A stretch of DNA of 6,792 bases from contig CAKPEJ010000033.1 in NCBI GenBank assembly GCA_934149325.1, forward strand, positions 1-6,792, written 5' to 3'. Every line of letters begins with the position of its first letter. Position 1 is the stretch's first letter. Position numbers and translations under genes: made by a program. Below are positions 5,987-6,792 of the stretch, in pieces. The notes below the pieces were generated by a model. The model saw nothing but the letters and a program-made list of their open reading frames with translations. It was not told the DNA's origin and made no database searches. Origin of the DNA: an uncultured Bacilli bacterium (lineage in GTDB: Bacteria; Bacillota_I; Bacilli_A; RF39; UBA660).

Positions 5987-5993
5987 ACTAATT

Positions 5994-6620
5994 TTATTTA
6001 TATTTCTTCAAAAGTTTTTCCATAACAATTTCTTTTGGTGTCCAATAACTAAACTGAAGTATATCCTTTTGTTTACTTGTAAAGAAATATTTAGTAAGTA
6101 TAAAGTCATTTATATTTTGAGTTATTCCCATAGTTTTTAAAGTATGACATGTAAATAACTTACAAGCCATACATGATTTCATTGTACAAACGCTATCAAT
6201 TAGATACTTACACTTTCCTCTACCTTTACATTCGCAGCAGCCATTTTTATGATTACTACCTTTTCTTCTATATTTAACACATATATCATCTTTAAATTCA
6301 CAATAATTTGTTTTTATTCTTTCATCTAATTTAGTGCATACAGTATCATATATATAGTTAAATTTTTCTTTTATATCTTTTAAATTAATCGCATGAACTG
6401 TCTCTACTATATCTATTAATTTATTATCTGTTATTTTATTTTTAGTTATATAATCTATATCAACTTTTTCATTATTATAAAAAAGATCTATCATATATTT
6501 TTTATTACATACTTTTATTATATTTGGTAATGAATCATAGATATTATCTTTTGTTTCTTCAGTTACTACTAATTTTAAAGTATTATTTTCTATATTCTTT
6601 TTTATTTCTCTTTTCTTCAT
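5994..6620 (-). CDS. Cysteine-rich protein of unknown function (complete paralogue)
   Basis: I do not recognise the family with confidence. The 208-residue product is Lys-rich, has no signal peptide and no membrane segment, so it is probably cytoplasmic. Residues 1-90 are charged and mixed alpha/beta in pattern. Residues 95-158 hold 11 of the 12 cysteines: C95, C107, C114, C128, C129, C131, C137, C145, C150, C153, C158, with H124 and H159 nearby, including CCECKGRGKC (128-137) and CMACKLFTC (150-158). This looks like a site for two or more Zn ions or an Fe-S cluster. The C-terminal 40 residues (KYFFTSKQKDILQFSYW...) have a close relative at the right edge. ATG 6620 has GAGG (6632-6629) eight bases upstream. 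A weak extended -10, TGTTAAAAT (6647-6639), lies upstream but leaves almost no leader. The gene ends 65 bases before the toxin start and is probably not part of that pair. Confidence 0.8.
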   Translation of the reverse strand: MKKREIKKNIENNTLKLVVTEETKDNIYDSLPNIIKVCNKKYMIDLFYNNEKVDIDYITKNKITDNKLIDIVETVHAINLKDIKEKFNYIYDTVCTKLDERIKTNYCEFKDDICVKYRRKGSNHKNGCCECKGRGKCKYLIDSVCTMKSCMACKLFTCHTLKTMGITQNINDFILTKYFFTSKQKDILQFSYWTPKEIVMEKLLKKYK

Positions 6621-6657
6621 ATTTACAACCTCATATAAATTTTAACATATTTCTAAG

Positions 6658-6684
6658 AAAAAAATTGATATTTCTATCAATTTT
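6658..6684 (-). terminator. Intrinsic terminator of the right-edge gene
   Basis: On the minus strand AAAATTGATA, loop GAAA, TATCAATTTT form a perfect 10-bp stem with a GNRA tetraloop, and the U-run continues for three more bases (seven U in all, 6664-6658). The TGA stop of the right-edge gene lies inside the stem. The stem is weak in GC, as is usual in this AT-rich sequence, but the arrangement is typical. It separates the two cysteine-rich paralogues. Confidence 0.7.
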
Positions 6685-6792
6685 CCATAAGTTTATACAT
6701 AACATAACTTTTTGATTTAAAGAAACTATACTTTAATATATATTTTTGTTTTAAATTAAAGAAATATTTTAATAATGGTATATCTTTTATTT
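6677..6792 (-). CDS. C-terminal end of a paralogue of the cysteine-rich protein, 5' part beyond window
   Basis: An open frame enters from the right edge and gives 37 codons (6790-6680) before TGA at 6679-6677. The peptide contains LLKYFFNLKQKYILKYSFF and ends YVMYKLMEN. It aligns without gaps to residues 170-206 of the neighbouring 208-residue protein, with 18 of 37 identical, including KYFF, KQK, IL and VMxKL. That makes it a real coding end and not chance. A stop followed directly by a hairpin terminator supports this. Whether the missing part carries the same cysteine cluster cannot be seen. A degraded copy is possible. Confidence 0.75.
   Translation of the reverse strand, partial: IKDIPLLKYFFNLKQKYILKYSFFKSKSYVMYKLMEN

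Noticed and set aside
1..6792. Mycoplasma-type genetic code (TGA as Trp)
   Set aside because: TGA ends xre and the right-edge gene at sensible places, Trp codons are TGG, and all conserved genes have normal length with standard stops.
1..6792. tRNA or rRNA genes, CRISPR arrays, insertion sequences, attachment sites
   Set aside because: I saw no regularly spaced repeats, no transposase or integrase reading frame, and no tRNA-like GGTTCGANNCC segments.

Overview
The window is a compact, very AT-rich stretch in which every supported gene lies on the minus strand, so transcription runs from high to low coordinates. The proteins, the strong GGAGG-type ribosome binding sites, the Phe T-box leader and the miaB-ylbF/ymcA neighbourhood point to a low-GC Bacillota (Bacilli-like) bacterium, possibly one of the uncultured gut lineages near Erysipelotrichales/RF39. 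That last placement is inference. TGA acts as a stop (xre gene, right-edge gene) and Trp is read from TGG, so the Mycoplasma code is not used.

Layout in transcription order. (1) 6792-5994: the last 37 codons of a gene that enters from the right edge, a hairpin terminator, then a complete 208-residue cysteine-rich protein of unknown function. The two C-termini align without gaps (18 of 37 identical), so these are tandem paralogues. (2) 5971-5211: a two-gene module with a MazF/PemK-like toxin (158 aa) and an overlapping Xre-type helix-turn-helix protein (87 aa) as probable antitoxin. Ahead of it is a perfect 11-bp inverted repeat over a promoter, as expected of an autorepressed operator. (3) 5233-3414: miaB (tRNA ms2i6A37 methylthiotransferase) with its own strong promoter in the 3' end of xre, followed by an overlapping ylbF/ymcA-family gene, as in Bacillus ymcB-ymcA. 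(4) 3408-1: a promoter, a Phe-specific T-box leader with a terminator/antiterminator switch, a HAD-family phosphatase, pheS, and the first 480 codons of pheT, which leaves through the left edge.

Units 3 and 4 are tied to tRNA function: MiaB modifies A37 of tRNAs reading UNN codons, which includes tRNA-Phe, and the T-box operon senses uncharged tRNA-Phe and makes the enzyme that charges it. The less ordinary parts are the HAD phosphatase placed first under Phe T-box control, the MazF-like/Xre pairing, the unrecognised cysteine-rich tandem family, and a perfect 12-bp palindrome that covers both the ylbF stop codon and the -35 box of the T-box promoter. Three genes also have in-frame TTG or upstream ATG codons that overlap or precede the Shine-Dalgarno; I moved these starts downstream.
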